Source: Amborella trichopoda (lineage: Eukaryota > Streptophyta > Magnoliopsida > Amborellales > Amborellaceae). Taken from it: a stretch of 64,000 bases of DNA. The notes beneath the pieces were generated by a model. That model was not told the origin of the DNA. It searched no databases and worked only from the letters and a program-made list of their open reading frames with translations. The number at the start of each line of letters is the position of its first letter. The first letter of the stretch is position 1. The stretch lies in NCBI RefSeq assembly GCF_000471905.2, contig NW_006499364.1, positions 100,412-164,411 of the forward strand, given 5' to 3'. The translations under genes were made by a program, and so were the position numbers. Below are positions 21,241 through 32,253 of the stretch, one piece after another.

Positions 21241-21825
21241 GGGAGATGAGAAACCTATCCAATTTGGATAGTTTAGGTTGGGAGTCGTGGTCTGACTAGG
21301 TAAATCGGTTCCCTTGAAGCTGGATGTCTATAAGCTCATTATGAGATATGAAGTCCGAAAAGTCCCGCATTCCTTGGGAAATGTTGGAGTTGGAGTTCCT
21401 CTCGAATGACCATCTAGTTGTGTTGAAGTCCCTGCCCAAGCACCACGAGGGGTGAGGGAGCGATGCTACGTAGTCCAGTTCAGCCCAAAGAAGAGTTCTA
21501 AGATGGGCTGAGTTTGGATCGTAGATTGTAGAAAATTTCCATAGGACCCCATCTGACCGTCTAGAAAGTAGCGCCGTCACCGATTATGCCTCAATGTGGG
21601 AGGAAAATAGATTGTGCTCTGTAGGATTCCAGACCACCAAGATACCGCGTGAAGACACTGTCGTGGGCAGAGAGAGCCATTGACAGGGTTTCCTGCCCCA
21701 AACTTGACGGATTAGCTGAAGTGTGGTATCCTGTATTTTGGTCTCAGTTAGGGCTAAGACAGAGGGGCATTGTTTAGCACACACGTCTCTCACTGCATTT
21801 CGTTTGCGCGGCTGTCCCAGGCCAC
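21241..21825 (-). pseudogene. LINE endonuclease domain, frame-broken
   Basis: Pieces LALTETKIQDTTLQLIRQVW, SRGILVVWNPTEHNLF, CLGRDFNTTRWSFERNS (GGDFN altered to GRDFN) and DFSDFISHNELIDIQLQGN. The conserved SDH end is missing; after KLDRF the sequence passes directly to RT C-terminal sequence near 21240. Confidence 0.8.
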
Positions 21826-21904
21826 ATCATTATCTTTATTTTCTTTCATCTCTTTCTCTCTAGGTTCTATCAAAATTGTTTCATTCTCTACTTTAATTTC
21901 AACT

Positions 21905-21916
21905 TGGTATCAGAGC
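21905..21916 (+). promoter_or_regulatory. Primer-binding site (tRNA-Met type)
   Basis: tggtatcagagc is the standard plant retrotransposon PBS for initiator tRNA-Met. It lies just behind the LTR end (ttaatttcaact) and so fixes LTR and orientation. Confidence 0.9.
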
Positions 21917-22374
21917 TCGACAATCAGTAAGGATGGTATTGTAGCACGGTACTGTAGTATGTTATTGTAGCAAGGGGTTGATCTTCAAAGGGTACACAGG
22001 AACTGTGTTTAGGGATGATACTATCCTTTCAGTTATATGATGTCATCATACCCTAAAAGCCGAAAACGTTTTTTTAGCAGTATCTGTATTAATGCAAATG
22101 AGTTTTTTTTTTATGATTCTGGATGTCGATCAAGTATTTATTTGAAAACCTAGTTATTGGATGGATTAGGGTTTGTATGCCCCAATCAAAGAAATACTAT
22201 CAGTGTTTTTTTTTGTTTTACGTTTTTTTGGAAAAAGGTGGGTGTGATCAGATCTAAGGGTGGTGCAACTGGATCTATAAAACCTTTTATTTGAATAGAT
22301 CAAAGGGTGAAACTTGATCTCAATTTTTTATTAAGATCTCTGAGGGTATCACCAGATCTTAACTACAATAGAGA

Positions 22375-22884
22375 ATGTCTCTACAGCAATTAAATATGGA
22401 GTCTTCTGGACCCCAAATCACTATAGTCAGGTTTGATGGAACTGGCTATTTAGAATGGGTTAGGTTGGTGAGACTATTTTTGAAGACTTTTGATTGTGCC
22501 TTGACTACTGTAGTCACTTCGTCGATTGTCAATAAAGAAATGGTGTATTTATGGCACACCTGACTTGGTCATGTCGTCTTTTTCTTTGCATTCTTTATTT
22601 CCTATGTTGTCAAAACATTGTAGAACTTCATTTCCTATTAGTATCAAGAAAAGAGTGATCTTCATTTCTCTCTTTATACACTCTGATGTATCTGATCCTT
22701 CACTAGTTGCATCTGTGTTTGGATTTCTTTTGTTTGTTACATTTGTGGATGATTGTTCTAGATTTACAACTGTCTATCTAATGAATCAAAAAGATGAAGT
22801 TGCTACAGATGAAGTTGCTAATCTTTCCAACTCAAACAATTTAGGAACGAAAGAACGCAAAGTAAAAAACGATGCATGACCAAT
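22375..22884 (+). pseudogene. Copia gag start fused to gag-pre-integrase remnant
   Basis: From the ATG at 22375 a gag N-terminus (FDGTGYLEWVRLVRLFLKTF) runs into DCALTTVVTSSIVNKEMVYLWHT at 22490-22560. The latter is pre-integrase sequence, homologous to 22890-22990 on the minus strand. The middle of gag and the protease are therefore deleted. A piece of integrase (FVTFVDDCSRFTTVYLM) follows at about 22735-22785 after frameshifts. Confidence 0.7.
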
Positions 22885-24946
22885 TCGTGTTTAGCATACA
22901 CCCTTCCTTTATTCACGATTGAAGATGTGGCTGCTGCAGTCAAGGCGCAATCTGGAGTCTCTAAATAGTACAACCCTCCAATTTTACGTTTTTGCTCAAA
23001 TGTCTTTCCTGTTTTCAAGTCCTGGAATACACAATTCGAAGGTAAAAAAAGTTATACTGCACTTTAAGGTCTTTGTGAAATTACTAACTGATAGGAGGTT
23101 ATTAGAAAGATTAGGAACATGTAAGGTGGATGACAAGTTAATAAAAGGAGTAACGTTTATGGTTCCCTTTCCCTTTATTGGAATAAGAGAACCATCTGCT
23201 ATTTTAATTGATTCTTGATTAGAACAAGGTATATAAGAAGAGAAAAATTAACCATACTCATCATATGTTCAGTTGCTCCAAAATCTATAATCCATGGGGT
23301 TTCAGAACTAGTGATATATATATGATGCGCTAATGTAGATATACCTGATTGTCGTATGTGAGACTCAACGGAGGAAGAAGGGTCTCGAATGGAATCCTGT
23401 TGCTTGAGATCCAGGAGCTCTCTTTTAGGAATAGTCACCAACTCTTCTTCAGGTCCAAAGGAGATGATATCTTGCTGGCCTTGAATAACTGGGGCATTAC
23501 TTTCACTGTTTTGTTGCTGAATTTGCCCTTGGAAAATTTTGCCTTGGGTGTCCAACTAGATCCCAACATGTGTCCCGTGTGCGTCGAGTCTTCTCATAGT
23601 GGGTGAACTTTAATTTGTCGTCCTCATCAGATCTGGGGTTTCCACAGCCACGTCCACAGTCCCCCATCTCAGCCTCGACCATGGATCCCAAAGCGTTCTG
23701 CAACTTGAGTACCGCTAAAACTTGTGAATAAGGCCGATCTTTCAGTTTCACCCATAGATACTTCCATTGTTTTGCATTCAGTCTCTTCATGCTGAAGAAG
23801 GGAGAAAACAGTATAACTGATGGAAAGGTCTTGCCACCGAGGATATTTACCTTAATTGTTTCATACTATCCATTAACTCCCCCCAAAAGATAGAAAATCT
23901 TCCTTTGTTCTAGTCTCGCTCTATTCCTTTGCTCAAGAAGAACACTATCTTGTCTAATGCTTGCTTAGTTTATCCCAAAGACCATGTAGATGAGCATAAT
24001 AGTCTACCAGTGACAAGTCATCCTCTTTAAAATCATTGATTTGTTGCTCCAATTCATAACCATTGCAATATTTTTCGTATGGGAATAGAACTCAAAGGCG
24101 GCCTCCCATAATTCCTTAGAGGTATTGTAGTTTATAAAGAATCTTGACTCATATTCCGTTGCACTGAAAATAATATCTAATTCATAATAGCCATACCTTC
24201 ATCCTCCCAGTCTGCATGTTTAGCTTCCTTCAGGTCAGGTTTAACCACATGGCCGCCAATGTATCCCACTTTTTTCTTTCCACCCAAAAATAGTATAACT
24301 GACCTGGTCCACTCCAAAAAATTTGGTTCCATTGAACTTGACTGTGCTGATTTGGGGTCCATATGACTCGATATTTGATACCTGTAGAGACATTCTCTAC
24401 TGTAGTTAAGCGCCTGTTACGCGCTCAGTCCTTAAATCAACAATTGAGATCAAGTTACACCCTTAGTTCTTAATCAACAATTGAGATCAAGTTACACCCT
24501 TTGATCTCTTCAAATAAAAGGTTTTACAGATCTGGTTACATCATCAAATTTGATCACACTCCCTTTTTTTTAGAAAAACATAAAAAAAAACACTAACAAT
24601 ACTTCTTTGATTCGGGTACACAAACCCTAATCCATCCAACAATTTGGTGTTCGAATAAATACTTGGTCAGCATCCAGAATCATAAAAAAACTCAGCTCCA
24701 TTGGTGCAGATGCTGCTGAAAAACGTTGGGGTTTTATGGCACCCAATGGATGACGTCATCCCTAAATACAGTTGTGCACCTTTTTGAAGGTCGTCCCCTG
24801 CTATAGTACCTATGATACCATCCTTATTGATTGTCGGGCTTTGATACTAAGTTGAAATTAAAATAGAGAAAAAAACAGTTTGGTAGGGTCTAGTGGAGAA
24901 AGAGAGGAAAAAAAATAAAAATGATGAAGAAGAAGAAGGGAGAGAG
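22885..24946 (-). mobile_element. Degenerate Copia element, minus strand (gag to pre-integrase)
   Basis: Minus strand from PBS-like ctttgatactaagttg (about 24839-24854 on +) through leader, gag (about 24362-23800), a Gly/Arg zinc-knuckle remnant near 23680 (CGRGCGNP), protease (PWIIDFGATEHMM at about 23290) and pre-integrase (22990-22885). Its LTR continues at 24855-24946 and, behind the nested LINE, at 26398-26615. It faces the + strand copy head to head, meeting near 22884. RT and RNase H absent. Confidence 0.75.
23199..23555 (-). pseudogene. Copia protease region (DFGATEHM)
   Basis: The motif PWIIDFGATEHMMSM corresponds to the Copia protease box W-IDSGAT-HM; the catalytic DSG is changed to DFG. 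The upstream part is Gln-rich linker between zinc knuckle and protease. A stop and frame change follow before the pre-integrase part. Confidence 0.75.
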
Positions 24947-26379
24947 TTTGGAGCCCCTCTTTCAGAAGGAATCTCACTGAAGAGGAAACTAGACTCTTCA
25001 TCTCTCTTTCAGCTGCTTTGCACCCCTTTTTCTTAGCTCCGGTTGGGAAGGACACTTTTGTATGGACTCTCACTCCATCCGGTACATTTTCAGTGGCCTC
25101 TTTTTATAAAAAACTCATCCAACCTCCTACCTTCCCTCTTAATCCGATCTTCATCCTCTCTAAGGTCTGGCACACCATTGCTCTACCAAAAGTTCAGGCG
25201 TTCAATTGGATTGCCTGTTGTCAAAGGGCTCTCACAGTTGACCAGATCCCAAAAAGAGGCATTCCACTCCCCAATAGGTGTGCCATGTGCATGAGTGACG
25301 AGGAATCAAACCCTCACCTTTTCATTCACTGTAGTCTTGCCTACGATCTGTTGTGAAAGGTACTTCAGTTGTTCCACTTTCAATGGGTCACCCCACCCTC
25401 GGTCATGGCTCTCATCTCTTCATACTACGTATGCCATTGGTCGAAAGCCGGTAGAACTTTGTGGAAGTCTACCATTGCTACAACTTCCTGGGTAATTTGG
25501 TTAGAAAGGAACGAGAGAATCTTCCAAAGGCATAAAAATGAAGTCCTAGTGCTTTTCTATAAGGTTACAACCCTAATAACGTTTTGGGCCTCTAATCATA
25601 GGGCCGTTGTGGGGATCCCCGCAAATACGTTTCTCAGCCAATGGGAGAATATTCTTAACCTCTAGCCACATAAGACCCAAAGACCTCACAACTGGCAGCC
25701 TCCTCCAGAAGGTGCCATAAAGCTCAACTTTGGTGGTTGTTTGCTGGGTAACCTGGGCTCGTCTGGAGCTGGAGGTGTCTTTTGTGATCATAAATGCAAT
25801 ATCACTCAGAATACTTGGGACAGGAAGACTCCCAATATGCAGAAGCCATGGCTTTTCTTATGGGTCTCAAAAATTTTAACCCTTCATGGGGCTCAATCTT
25901 GGTGGTGGAAGGAGACTCCAAAAGTGTCATTTCCTGGGCTGCTGGCACTACAACACCTCCTTGCTACCTCTCCACTATTTTTGATGAAATTGATTTCATA
26001 TGCAGGGATATGAAAGTCTCTTGGAGGTATACTTGGCAGATGTCGAACGAGTTTGTCGATCTTCTCGCTAAAGACGGAACAAGGGCCCGTCCTGAAGACC
26101 CCGCCTGGTCCATCTCCTTTTTTGCTCTGGAGCCTTTTTTGCTCTGGACCACATAGGGCGTCTAGGGGTGTAATTAGTCACACCTACTCATCTTGTAATT
26201 GGGCGCTCCTATAAGCCCCATTTTTTGTTATACTCAATTTTTGTATAAGGCCGCTGGACCAAATTTTTTGACCGAGAGACCCGTCTCGTGGGTACTCCAG
26301 GTCCCATCCTCCCCCCCTCTTCTATGTACTCTCTTTCCTTACAACAATACAATGTTAACTTTAGCAAAAAAAAGAAAAA
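24947..26379 (+). mobile_element. 5'-truncated L1-like LINE with 18-bp target duplication
   Basis: Flanked by identical 18-bp repeats gaagaagaagggagagag at 24929-24946 and 26380-26397. The insert starts within ORF2 before zf-RVT and ends with poly(A)-like aaaaaaaagaaaaa at about 26366-26379. It lies in the LTR of the minus-strand Copia, opposite in orientation to the LTR. The target is low complexity, so the duplication should be weighed with care, but its position at both ends supports it. Confidence 0.85.
25018..26156 (+). pseudogene. LINE ORF2 C-terminus: zf-RVT and RNase H
   Basis: VGKDTFVWTLTPSGTFSVAS, ALTVDQIPKRGIPLPNRCAM, CMSDEESNPHLFIHC (zinc-knuckle C/H cluster), WVIWLERNERIFQ, then RNase H with GGVFCD, VVEGDSKSVISWAAG and MSNEFVDLLAKDG. 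One frameshift near 25355 and another near 25800. The LINE at 19112-21825 is the closest relative in the window. Confidence 0.88.
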
Positions 26380-26397
26380 GAAGAAGAAGGGAGAGAG

Positions 26398-26615
26398 AGA
26401 CATGTGAGAGATAGAGAGGGAAAGTGAGTAACTTAGAGGTAACTTGTGATCTCTACCCCTCTTATAACATTAAGTGATGACCCTAATTACAATTTATGGA
26501 CAATACCACCCTTTAGAGACATAAGACAATTAATGACTAAAGAAAAGATAAAGGACAATTATGTCCGTCATATATAATAAAACTTATTCCTTTTATTTCC
26601 AATGTTTTCTTCTAC
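26398..26615 (-). repeat. Second part of Copia LTR, minus strand
   Basis: Reverse complement of 18885-19111 with many matches (ggaataagttttatt, ttgtcttatgt-tcta-a, gttataagaggggtaga, cactttccctctc). Shows the LTR resumes after the LINE. Confidence 0.75.
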
Positions 26616-26689
26616 TTCTATTCGTTTTCTTAATCCGAATATATACCTGTTAACTCAATGACTGAAACTATTTTATTTGGAAAGGTTTA

Positions 26690-28949
26690 ATTCTTACTTT
26701 TGTAAGTGGCAAGTGGTTATTGCGACACATTGAAGGATCATCAAAGCCTCCAGTTGAGTTTCTTCCAACACAAGAGATTAATGTAGATGTAACCACTAAG
26801 AAAGTTGCTTACTTGAAGCGCACTTATACTGATTGATTATCTAAGGATCAGAACCTCATCAGTTCTATTTGTTCCACTCTTTCGGAGGAACTTATTCTGC
26901 AGGTAATTAATTTACGAACTACTATAGCATTATGGGAGGTTCTTTATGACTTTTTTGAAGTTTGCTTTGTTCTTGTAAAAAAAATAACATTTCAACCTCT
27001 GAATTTTATGACAAGATAAAAGCCCTTTTGTAATCTGCCTGTTCTGGTGCATGATCCTCTAATTGAAAGGGACAAGGTCCATTATATTTTGAGAGGTTTA
27101 GGGATAATTATAAAGTGTTTGTGTCCTTTGTGTTGATGAATACTCCATATCTCATTTAGTTATTGTTGCAACATGAAGTGTTATTCAAACTTAAAATCCT
27201 CATTGGATAAGTCTTCTACGACAGATTCTCATCTCTTTTTATACTCAAACAGTAATTCAATTATTAATACATGCTGGAATTGAAATTGTGGTGGAAGAGG
27301 TAGAGGATATAGAGGTAAAGGACATGAAGATCGAGGTGGAAGAACTAATTTCCATCCTAATGGGGGTTGTGGTTTACTACCTGCCAGTAGGATCATTTGT
27401 CGCTTCAGATGGTGGTGTTCTGTGCCAGATATTGGCTGCTAACTCCTTTAATCCAATCTTCAGTTTTCATTGTAGGTCCAAGAAGAGGTCGTCCTCAATA
27501 GCTCAATAGAGAGAGTGCTGATTTAAGAGAGGGCTTTGGAGAGAGAAGGCTTAGGGCTTACCAGGAAATAGAGATGGTGATGATGCTCTTCTAGGGCTTT
27601 GAGATGAGCATGAGAGGGAGAAGAGATGAGCATGAGAGGGAGAAGAGGATGTGCGAAATAGAGAGGAAAGTGGTTTTTGGGATTGCTTTTTTTTTTTCTT
27701 GGGCAGCAAATAAGGGGATGGCTTTTTTTAGATAGAGATGCGCACAATGGATAATCCATCACGCACATAAAAGATTTTCCAGCCCTTCCTGTGTGTAATG
27801 GATATCATGATTTTTGGGAAAATCTTGTGTAATGTATTGTCATTTCCTTATTATTAAAATGTACCCAAACAGTGTAAATACCATATTTCCTAGTAATCTA
27901 TTACCCTGTAATATATTTTCAAGTACCCAAACGGCCCCTGAGGGAATTGTTATACACGTATGCTCCCATAAGAGCAAGCTATTTGCACGAGAGCATGCTA
28001 TATGCGCTCATGTTAATATTTGATACTTTGTGTTTGATAAATTTCCCTGTAATAAATTCTCAAAGCAAAGTACAAACACAGTAATATACTAAGGGCCTGT
28101 TTGGATCGGAGGAAATTAGGAATCTTGGATGTTCGAAATCCAAGAAAATCCATAGATTTTCAGTATCAAGGATTCTTGTCATGGATTCCACAAATCTCTT
28201 GTTTGGATAAACTATACGAAATTCGTGGATTCTTTACAATGTGGAAGGAATTATCATACAACTGTTAGGTGCTATGATTGTTATAAAACCCAGCCCATAG
28301 AATGTCAAGTTGTTGCCCCAAATCATTCTTTGGAGAACTTGGCTATCACTTCACCTACAAAGACAGGTTGGGTTGTGGATAGTGGTGTTGTAAATCATGT
28401 ATTAGGTGATAGTGATATGTTTTCATCCCTAATTCCTACTCTGGTAATGGTCAATTGTGATTGGTGATGGAACCTACCTCAATATCACTCATGTAGGAAA
28501 TGTCAAAGTTCAGTCTCCTCCTGTGGTCCTATTTATTTATCTAATATTCTCTTTGTTCCTAAAATGCATCAAAATCTTATTCATGGTTAGGCCGAGAAAG
28601 TTCTATTGCATGTGTATTTACCCCAGATTTTGTTTTTTTGAAGGAACAACAATCAGATAACATGCGCTAAAGGGTCTTGTTGGGGACAACTTTATATTCT
28701 CGACGATCATGTTAAGAAGAAGCTCTTGTTGTTCTTTTCTTCTCTTAGTGTCAATAAAGATGCAAGTGTTTGGTGTCATTGTTTTGGTCATTGAAGTCTT
28801 GAGTTTTTGAATAAATTATGTAAAGAGGCCTTAATACCCATCTAATCTTGAGATTCAATCTTTGTTTGTGTGTCATGGATGTCAATTGAGTAAAATTGTG
28901 AAACTTCCATTTATGATTCACAATAAAAGAGCTTACGCTCTGTTTCATT
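26690..28949 (+). mobile_element. Another Copia fragment, + strand, gag to pre-integrase
   Basis: Gag at 26705-27200 (VSGKWLLRHIEGSSKPPVEF, TTIALWEVLYDF), Gly/Arg-rich knuckle region at 27270-27370 (RGRGYRGKGHEDRGG), protease remnant at 28360-28430 (TGWVVDSGVVNHVL with intact DSG) and pre-integrase at 28760-28940 (LEFLNKLCKEALIPI, FVCHGCQLSK). Interrupted by about 800 bp of other sequence at 27430-28224 and cut at 28949 by a hAT end. Confidence 0.72.
27430..28224. other. Non-Copia insertion inside Copia fragment, MITE-like ends
   Basis: Contains a 22-bp direct duplication (gagatgagcatgagagggag) at about 27600-27645, the sequence ccaaacggcccc near 27928 and gggcctgtttgg at about 28093. The latter two are typical ends of Tourist/PIF-like MITEs, but their pairing is unclear, so I only note them. 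Confidence 0.35.
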
Positions 28950-29745
28950 CAATGATTGAAAAGTCGTCCGCCCGACTACCTAGGCTGACTTTTGGATGAG
29001 CCGCCTAGGTGTTTATAAATTGAACACTATTAGGCAGCCCGAACTAGGCGCTCGGCTAGGTGGTTGAAAAGGCGGCCACCTAGGTGGCCTGCACGAGTTT
29101 GGTTGAAAGAAATTTCGGGAGGGGGCAAAAAATGTCATTCTACCCCTTTAAAAGGGGGGATAAGGGTTTGGGGGTTCATTCTTGCCCCCAAAAACAATTT
29201 CAGTGAACGTTAAAGTAAGAAACAACTTGAAAAAAACTAGATTTGAAGATTTTTTGAGAGATCGAATTTTTTTTCGAAATCCTCGAATGGTCACGATATT
29301 AAAGGATATTCATCCCCAATCTTTTTGAGGCTTATAGGGGTTGTAAAAGAGGACATTTGGTATCCCAAACATTTCGGTTAGGCCTGAAATCGAGTCCACT
29401 TTAAGAAGGTTGGTATATTTCAATAGTTTTCATTAGGTTTTGTATTTTTTCCCCTTAATGTCTAATGATATTATTATTTGTTATTTGTATTTTTTCTTTG
29501 ATACTTTGTGATATATATTTGATATGTTATTGTCTATTTACTAATGTTATTAGTTATTTTAATAATTGCTTAATTCTTAGTTGCTCATTAAATAATTGCA
29601 TGTGCAATGTGTTTTCTTGATGTATGATTCATAAAGCATAATTGTTTTATTAGTTAGTTTAGTATTTGCTTAATGCTTATTAAATAATTGCATGTGTGAT
29701 ATTCTTTTTCGATTTTGTGTTATATCATTGCAATTTAATCTGTGC
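28950..29745 (+). mobile_element. Truncated copy of hAT element (5' end)
   Basis: Starts with hAT terminus caatgattgaaaagtcg, followed by the GC-rich ctaggcgg zone. From there to about 29745 it matches the reverse complement of 39060-39886, including aacaacttgaaaaaaactag, gtaaaagaggacattt and gtatgattcataaagcat. It ends inside the non-coding leader, before the transposase. No right terminal repeat, so it is a dead fragment. Confidence 0.85.
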
Positions 29746-29773
29746 TTCCGGCTTCCAACATCTTAACAATATG

Positions 29774-30210
29774 TTATGTACAAAACTTATTAAATAATAA
29801 AACAAACAATTCGATATATAATAAAATGGGGGGAGGTGTGGGGGAACATCCATTGAGGGAACATCCCAGTGATAAATGACATGCATCCATTGAGGGAACA
29901 TCCCTCTTTATACCATCTTTATAATTTTTCCCTTCTGGAAATGATAGGAGGCATCGTTTAGAAGCACTTAACTCTCTACTCTTCTTGAACAAGCAATTTT
30001 ATATGGCTTTGGATGGGGATCAGTCTTAGGATGCAATTTGTTCACCTTTTCTTGTTGGGCTATGTTCTTGCAATTTCCTCCATCAACAATTGCATTATAT
30101 ACTTTGCCTTCTCATGTGCAATTTCCTCTGGTTCATAAGCAACTCTCTTTAGGAGCTCGGGGTGATGTCATGAATTTTTGGATAAGTAGTCTCCCGTTGG
30201 AAAGTTTTGA
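29774..30210 (-). pseudogene. Ty3/Gypsy aspartic protease fragment
   Basis: On the minus strand YNAIVDGGNCKNIAQQEKV, then HPKPYKIA, LLSFPEGKNYKD and VPSMDACHLSLG. These match the Gypsy pattern of -IDGGS-NV-, HP-PYK-, -I-YKD-V-C-V-PM-A-HLLLGRPW. Frames shift between the blocks. The catalytic DGG/DTG site is reduced to DGG, which is normal in some Gypsy lineages. Only about 0.4 kb is left. Confidence 0.65.
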
Positions 30211-30499
30211 CTTAATATTCAGTGAGCGCTTCTAGTTTCTCATCATAAATGGGCACCTTCGTATTCATTCATGTATTCCTTATGTTCTACACCCCATTAA
30301 GCTGCTACTATATCAAATCTTCAATAGAAGAGGACTTGAGATGGACTATGTGACCAGGCAAGTGAATGACGATTAAATTTTTTCGATCTTTTCTCTTGTA
30401 TTGCCACCTGAATTGCCCACAAGTCTCCAATTACAATGTATATGTAAACCAAATAAAATGCCAAGAACTCTCACTTGCTTGCCATTAAAACAACAATTA

Positions 30500-32253
30500 C
30501 ATTGATATCATAGATTTGGAAATTGCACAAAAGATGTGCATAAACCAAGAGAGCATGAATCAGTAAGAATACCACATACCTTACCTCAGGCTACCCCCAA
30601 GGACTTCGTACACCCCACACCAGGTCTCATTCACTAATGGCCCACTTGATCTCGGTTCAAGAACTTGTCTCACAACTTGGGAAGCCTAGGCAAAACCAGC
30701 AAAGAGCATAACATGGGATATCCTTGACCGAGGCTCAACATTTGAGCATAATGCCAAGACCTAGGGCTAGGCTATCTGGCTTGGGCGTGCCACCCCTTAG
30801 GGTTTGGTCTCTTTCCTAAACCCTAATCTTAGAGAGGGAAGAAGAGAGAAGTTTAGAGAGGGGCATGCCAACCCCTTGAGGTTCTGGAAGAGAGAGAGAG
30901 AGTTAGGGTGAAGAGAAGAACCCCCTATAGGTAGTTTATATAGAACAATGGCTAGGGTTCTAGTGTTAGAGTTTTTCCATCATTATGAGATTTATTCTTG
31001 ACCTTTGATCTTGAGGACCTGTGGGGTGAAGAGATCTCATGCATTCATTCCTTAGATCAGCCATCATGATTAAAGGAATGAGGTGGTATTATCCCTCAAT
31101 TTGCATAACTCCATTCCCATCAAATATTATGTAGAGAAAGTATTAAAACTATTCAATTTATTTTCTTACACTTTCCCTTTTGAAAACAATCAGAATCTCT
31201 ACACAAACGGTTTTCTAAAAGTTTCAAGTCAACACATAACTTAATTGCCATATTTCAATTTAGGAAAGTATGGAGGAGGTGGGGCGCACCACCCATAAGG
31301 TGGCCATGTGGGCCCCACACCCCATATATTGGTGAGCCCAATGGGCCCCAATGTCTTAAACATTATTTTCAGATAATATAATAATTTTATAAGGCCTCTA
31401 AATATTTTATTTTTCTCTCTGATTAAAATAAATTTAGAAATTGATTTTTCCTTATTTAAAAATTATTTTTCAATAAAATGAAATACCTAGAGATGTTTAA
31501 AAATTCATTTTAGTTATCTAAAAAATAACTAAAACATGTTTAAATACATCTAAGAAGATTTGATGGGAATTGGATCCATAGAGGTAGGATTAATTTATTG
31601 AGGACTCCATCCTCTCTAGAGATCGTATCTCACTGCACCTTCTCAAACTAGCCCAATAGTTCTCATGCCCTTTGCAAGGGTTCATGATTGAGCTATCAAA
31701 GTCTATCAATAAATGAAGGAGATACAATCCTAGACCATGGATTATAGGTGCCTCCTTGAGGACAAGTCTAGGCCCCATTTCAGTGGTATGCGGCATGGGT
31801 CCTTCCAACAGAGTCTAGTACTGTAGGGAGTCTTCTCTTCTGCACATGTACATGTCACAGACCCTTATTCAAAAAGGCTGCTTCCTTGACGACTATCTAG
31901 TGTATATGCCATGCAATGGAAATGATGAGGATTTAGGTCCGTCCTTTTAGGCTATCCATCTCACACATGGGTCAAGTCCATGTCCCCTAGCAAACTGTCC
32001 TGGGCACAACTCCAACCTCATAAAGGGATAATACCAAATCGAAAACTCTCATCGGTTGTGCTTACACAATGCTCAGGACTACGGGTTTTGAACATCACAT
32101 TGAGCCATAGCCAGTCAAAACTCATGTCAATCTAGGCATTAGAAAATGCCTTTCAGTCCAATGTTGATCACACTCCCATTGGAGCTAATATTTCACTATA
32201 TGTTTTCAGTACATGCTCTCATAAGGCCTTTAAATTGCCACATAACCCCAACA
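30500..32253 (+). repeat. Large LTR-like repeat, copy 1
   Basis: Parts match 48600-50310 in the same order and orientation: gcttgggcgtgccac (30778 and 48776), the ccatgtgg region (31300 and 49490), gcacatgtacat (31841 and 49930) and cactcccactgaag-like (32169 and 50295). The end is ataaccccaaca at 32253, the same as at 1113 and (inverted) 4935. No coding sequence. Likely a long LTR of a Gypsy-type element; the exact start is unknown. Confidence 0.55.

Larger units (their letters stand above)
19112..21825 (-). mobile_element. L1-like LINE nested in Copia LTR (5'-truncated, RT core deleted)
   Basis: Minus strand: endonuclease from about 21825 (starts at the GLGQPRKRNAV part of the first motif), RT C-terminal part, zf-RVT, RNase H, 3' UTR and a short poly(A) (ttttttt at 19112-19118 on the + strand). 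Interrupts an LTR whose halves are recognisable on both sides by comparison with the inverted copy. The left target side is pyrimidine-rich (ctctctcccttc). No clear target duplication remains. Confidence 0.8.
18885..22884 (+). mobile_element. Degenerate Copia element, + strand, with nested LINE in its LTR
   Basis: LTR parts at about 18885-19111 and 21826-21904, then the tRNA-Met primer site, a leader, gag start and a jump to the gag-pre-integrase region. The LTR is cut by a LINE (19112-21825). The same LTR is found inverted at 26398-26615 and about 24850-24946. Protease, most of integrase, RT and RNase H are missing. Confidence 0.75.
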
